From NCBI GenBank assembly GCA_922989275.2, contig OV277863.1, forward strand, positions 50,450,999 through 50,514,998: DNA of 64,000 nucleotides, given 5' to 3'. A model generated the notes under the pieces. The model saw nothing but the letters and a program-made list of their open reading frames with translations. It ran no database searches and had not been told where the DNA came from. Position numbers and translations under genes: made by a program. Every line of letters starts with the position of its first letter. The stretch's first letter is position 1. The DNA comes from Gari tellinella (Eukaryota > Mollusca > Bivalvia > Cardiida > Psammobiidae). This document shows positions 62,301-64,000 of the stretch, in pieces.

Positions 62301-63742
62301 CAAAATTATCTCATTTTATCATCATGAAACTTGATCAAAATCGACTTATTAAATTTCAGGTCAAGTTCAAATTTTTATAATGTAAATTGTTGGATCAAAA
62401 ACTAGGGTCACTAAATCAAATAATAGAAAAAGATCTTGTTCACACTCTAGAGGCTACAAATCTAATGTGATCAAAATGTTAGCCTCATAAAATCTAGGTC
62501 AAGGTTAATGTAGGTTATATCTGGTCAAAAACTAGGTCAAAGTTTTACGCAGTTAAAACCAGGGTAAACGGTTTACCCAGGTAAGTGCTCTAGGACAATT
62601 TAGTTTTAAGGTCTACAGGTCTCTGAGGTGTGACATGAGCAGGACTAGAGAGGGATACACTGAAAATTTAAAACAGTTTCTTCTTGAATCTTCATGTCAG
62701 CACCAAACCCTATGGTGTAACTACTCATTAGAATGGTATGTTTGAAGTCAATAAGGTAAAGGGTTAAGTTACCCTCTGGAAAGATACTGGAAGAGGAAAT
62801 GACTTCTAGTGTTTCATGTTCATGACTTCCTAGGTGTGGACTACTTTCCATAGTGTAGTAATAACTAGAAGTGTAAAAAGGCATATTTTTGGAATAGTGG
62901 GTTATTGGTTAACTTAACTTTTATTCATATATTCTTATACAGATACAAGAGGTCTGAGTGGAAGTGGTCTGTGGATAGGGCTGCCATTGTTTCACGATGG
63001 ACTTGGCTCCAGGCTCAAGTCTCCGATCTAGAGTATCGTATACGACAACAGAGTGAGATTCACAAGACTATACGAACAAGCAAAGGAGTGGTGACACTTA
63101 GTGATCCTCCATATACCTCAAATATTGGACGAACTGGAGATGTAGGAAGTGGACAGTTCAAAGGGCAGGAAATGTCACCTGCTAATGTTACCACACTAAT
63201 GATCAATGTGAACAAGCAGGCATCTAGACTAACACAGTCCTTAGGAAATTGTCTTTCACCAATACAAACTCATGGATCTGTAAGTGATAAGTTAAAAGAT
63301 CAGGCATCCAAATCTCTCAATGGGTTTCTTGAAAGTGCCCACTCAAATTTGACTAGTACTCCACAGACCCAAGCCTCCCAGTTAGGAGTTCGAACCTCAG
63401 TTAGCACTCCCAACAGTGTAGGTGCGTCTGGTGATAGTTTAAGTGTGAATATTTCTCCTGATCTCAAACCTCTCGATGCCACTTGCGTTGCAGCCCGGTG
63501 TAGACCTGTACGGTTTTACCGAAAACGGAAATTGTTACGAACAGCAGGCCTTCATCAAGTGAGCCATAAAGCTGCACGTCTTTCAAGTGTTAAGTGTCAG
63601 TGCTACCCACCTGTGATGCCATGTCCAATGTGCGGTGGTCGATACAACAATGTTCAGCGCCTCGATGCAGAAGGAATGCCTATCATGGAGAAAGTCTCAC
63701 TACTGGACCCAGCATTCCATCCTGTGCTGTCTTTCCCTCAAG
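56394..63742 (+). CDS. KANSL1: KANSL1 homologue, first two coding exons (3' partial)
   Basis: Exon 1 (56394-57766, ends phase 2, donor GTAAGTAT) joins exon 2 (62943-63742, acceptor TTCTTATACAG, phase 1 out at CAAG/GTTTGT). The protein scaffolds the nuclear NSL complex around the acetyltransferase KAT8/MOF and WDR5. Matches to vertebrate KANSL1: AAMAPALTEA at the N-terminus; a basic helix near residues 300-340 (FILRRLRRLQGKQLESHV); SDATESSSGGES (about 426); the junction YKRSEWKWSVDRAAIVSRW and LEYRIRQQSEIHK; the WDR5-binding segment TCVAARCRPV; and HPVLSFP at the exon end. The better start is probably ATG 56436 (MAPALTEA, context GCAATGG); the in-frame ATG at 56394 adds 14 residues. The C-terminal PEHE domain lies beyond the window. 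Confidence 0.93.
58112..58252. repeat. 141-bp palindrome
   Basis: CATTCTGACTTGATTTCCAT...ATGGAAATCAAGTCAGAATG enclose GCGAAAGTAATTTACCTGCGTAA / TTACGCAGGTAAATAACTTTTGC. The apex GCGCCGACGAAGGAAGTGTG is unpaired. It is flanked by a TATTGCAATA-rich stretch. Confidence 0.85.
58441..58654. mobile_element. MITE family D copy
   Basis: TTAACCCTTAGCCTGCC to GGCGGGCTAAGGGTTAA. The core (58480-58546) is complete: CAAACAGCTTGGATCCGGAT, GAGACGCTGAGTAACTCGGCGTCTC and its mirror. Confidence 0.85.
58944..60482 (-). mobile_element. Helitron/pearl-like element with 145-165-bp tandem core
   Basis: Read on the minus strand, it starts ACAAGAGTTGTC-AGAGA-GACAAC, then AAAGCTCGCT. It ends with GACGACGACGCC, a hairpin (CATGTACTCCGTACAGG region) and GGCGAGCTAAAAA. 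On the plus strand GGACAAGACCTTTCCATGCA recurs at 59103, 59260, 59409, 59567, 59732, 59897, 60062, 60227 and 60372. It lies in KANSL1 intron 1. Confidence 0.75.
61723..61870 (+). pseudogene. 3' end of a non-LTR retrotransposon
   Basis: 61723-61806 encodes RWNKLPDSIVRADSVEAF-KTALRDHRK and stops. WN-LP-x-IV-A-SV-FK is the typical C-terminal end of CR1/L2/Jockey-type reverse-transcriptase ORFs. The short downstream stretch may be its 3' UTR. No upstream reverse-transcriptase sequence is present (5' truncation is usual). Confidence 0.7.
61978..62095. repeat. Fragment of an unclassified terminal repeat
   Basis: GTGTAGCTCCATTATATCGCGGAAGTTGGGG and CGATATAGCCCAATTCTGAG are partly inverted to one another around TCCGCGATGTGGTCGGATCGCG. 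The likely second end is missing. Confidence 0.4.
62096..62166. mobile_element. Half of a family D MITE, broken at the dyad
   Basis: This is the reverse complement of 58441-58511 with one mismatch in 71 bases: TTAACCCTTAGCCTGCC through CAAACAGCTTGGATCCGGAT to GACGCTGAG. It stops exactly at the centre of the palindrome. Confidence 0.85.
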
Positions 63743-64000
63743 GTTTGTATAACTTTTGTCTTGCATGCCATTCATCATCTTCTGTCTAAGGTTAGTCACG
63801 TTATAAATACCACTTGATGAAAACGAAATGGTATTTAACCCATTCCTATATTAGCTTGTTTCTGATGGTTCAGAGAAGTGTTTGCTTTAAGCATATTGAA
63901 AGTATGCAGAAAGCTCCTTCAGGAACTGTCTGCTTTGCTTTCAGTCTGCTTTTAATATCCACATGTTGGGATGTAGGATTATTTTCGTTGAATATTTACA
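63743..64000. other. Start of KANSL1 intron 2 with family E hairpin
   Basis: Begins GTTTGTAT. At 63888-63955, TTTAAGCATATTGAAAGTATGCAGAAAGC...CTGCTTTGCTTTCAGTCTGCTTTTA is a diverged family E hairpin. Confidence 0.65.

Larger units (their letters stand above)
57767..62942 (+). other. KANSL1 intron 1 (5.2 kb), repeat-rich
   Basis: Bounded by GTAAGTAT and TTATACAG. It contains a 141-bp palindrome, a family D MITE and its half copy, a Helitron-like element, a 22-bp poly-G run (61261-61282) and a non-LTR retrotransposon fragment. 60490-61700 and 62167-62942 show nothing further except GGTCAAG-type decayed repeat words. Confidence 0.8.

Overview
This window reads as AT-rich, intron-heavy, repeat-laden nuclear DNA of a marine invertebrate, most likely a bivalve mollusc. 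There are no operons, bacterial-style genes, rRNA or CRISPR. Coding sequence lies in short exons with GT/AG borders. About half of the window consists of hairpin-cored MITE-like repeats, Helitron/pearl-like elements with tandem cores, and relics of Tc1, hAT, LTR and non-LTR elements. The bivalve assignment is an inference from gene structure and repeat style, not a database match.

Two substantial genes are supported. (1) A minus-strand gene runs from 33819 down to 6224. I assembled 14 coding exons whose splice phases all agree and whose lengths sum to 1326 nt including the stop (441 aa). The predicted product has a signal peptide, a WSC domain split over two exons, a Cys-rich segment, a C-type-lectin-like segment, a CCP/Sushi domain, a Thr/Ser-rich stalk whose main exon is present twice, one transmembrane helix split over two exons, and a short basic tail. 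It looks like a type I cell-surface receptor or adhesion protein of unknown function. (2) At the right end (56394 to beyond 63742, plus strand) are the first two coding exons of the KANSL1 homologue, a scaffold subunit of the MOF/KAT8 NSL histone acetyltransferase complex; its 3' part lies outside the window. A tiny two-exon zinc-finger-like ORF (13372-13933, plus) is a weaker candidate.

Layout: 0-1.1 kb CT-rich simple sequence; 1.43-2.95 kb inverted-repeat element; 3.5-6.1 kb Helitron-like element with a 152/304/608-bp hierarchical repeat; 6.2-33.8 kb the WSC receptor gene with introns full of repeats, including further Helitron-like elements (6.9, 16.2 and 27.7 kb), a candidate LTR with an intact tRNA fold (24.7-25.9 kb) and a 542-bp tandem duplication; 34-41 kb palindromes, MITEs and a 162-bp tandem repeat; 41.7-43.5 kb Tc1-like relic; 45-51 kb MITEs and a hAT-type element with a perfect 8-bp target duplication; 51.4-54.9 kb DNA transposon relic with a PHD-finger remnant and four hairpins of about 162 bp; 56.4-64 kb KANSL1.

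The most unusual theme is a modular palindrome. At least six element families with different termini carry the same kind of central perfect hairpin: an outer CAAACAG/CTGTTTG, a variable spacer, an inner GATCAGA/TCTGATC, and a GC-rich apex that varies in a matched way on both arms. The second theme is a set of five elements that start with ACAAG plus a short hairpin and end with a hairpin plus a CTAAAAA-like end, yet carry unrelated bodies, four of them made of 145-165-bp tandem units.
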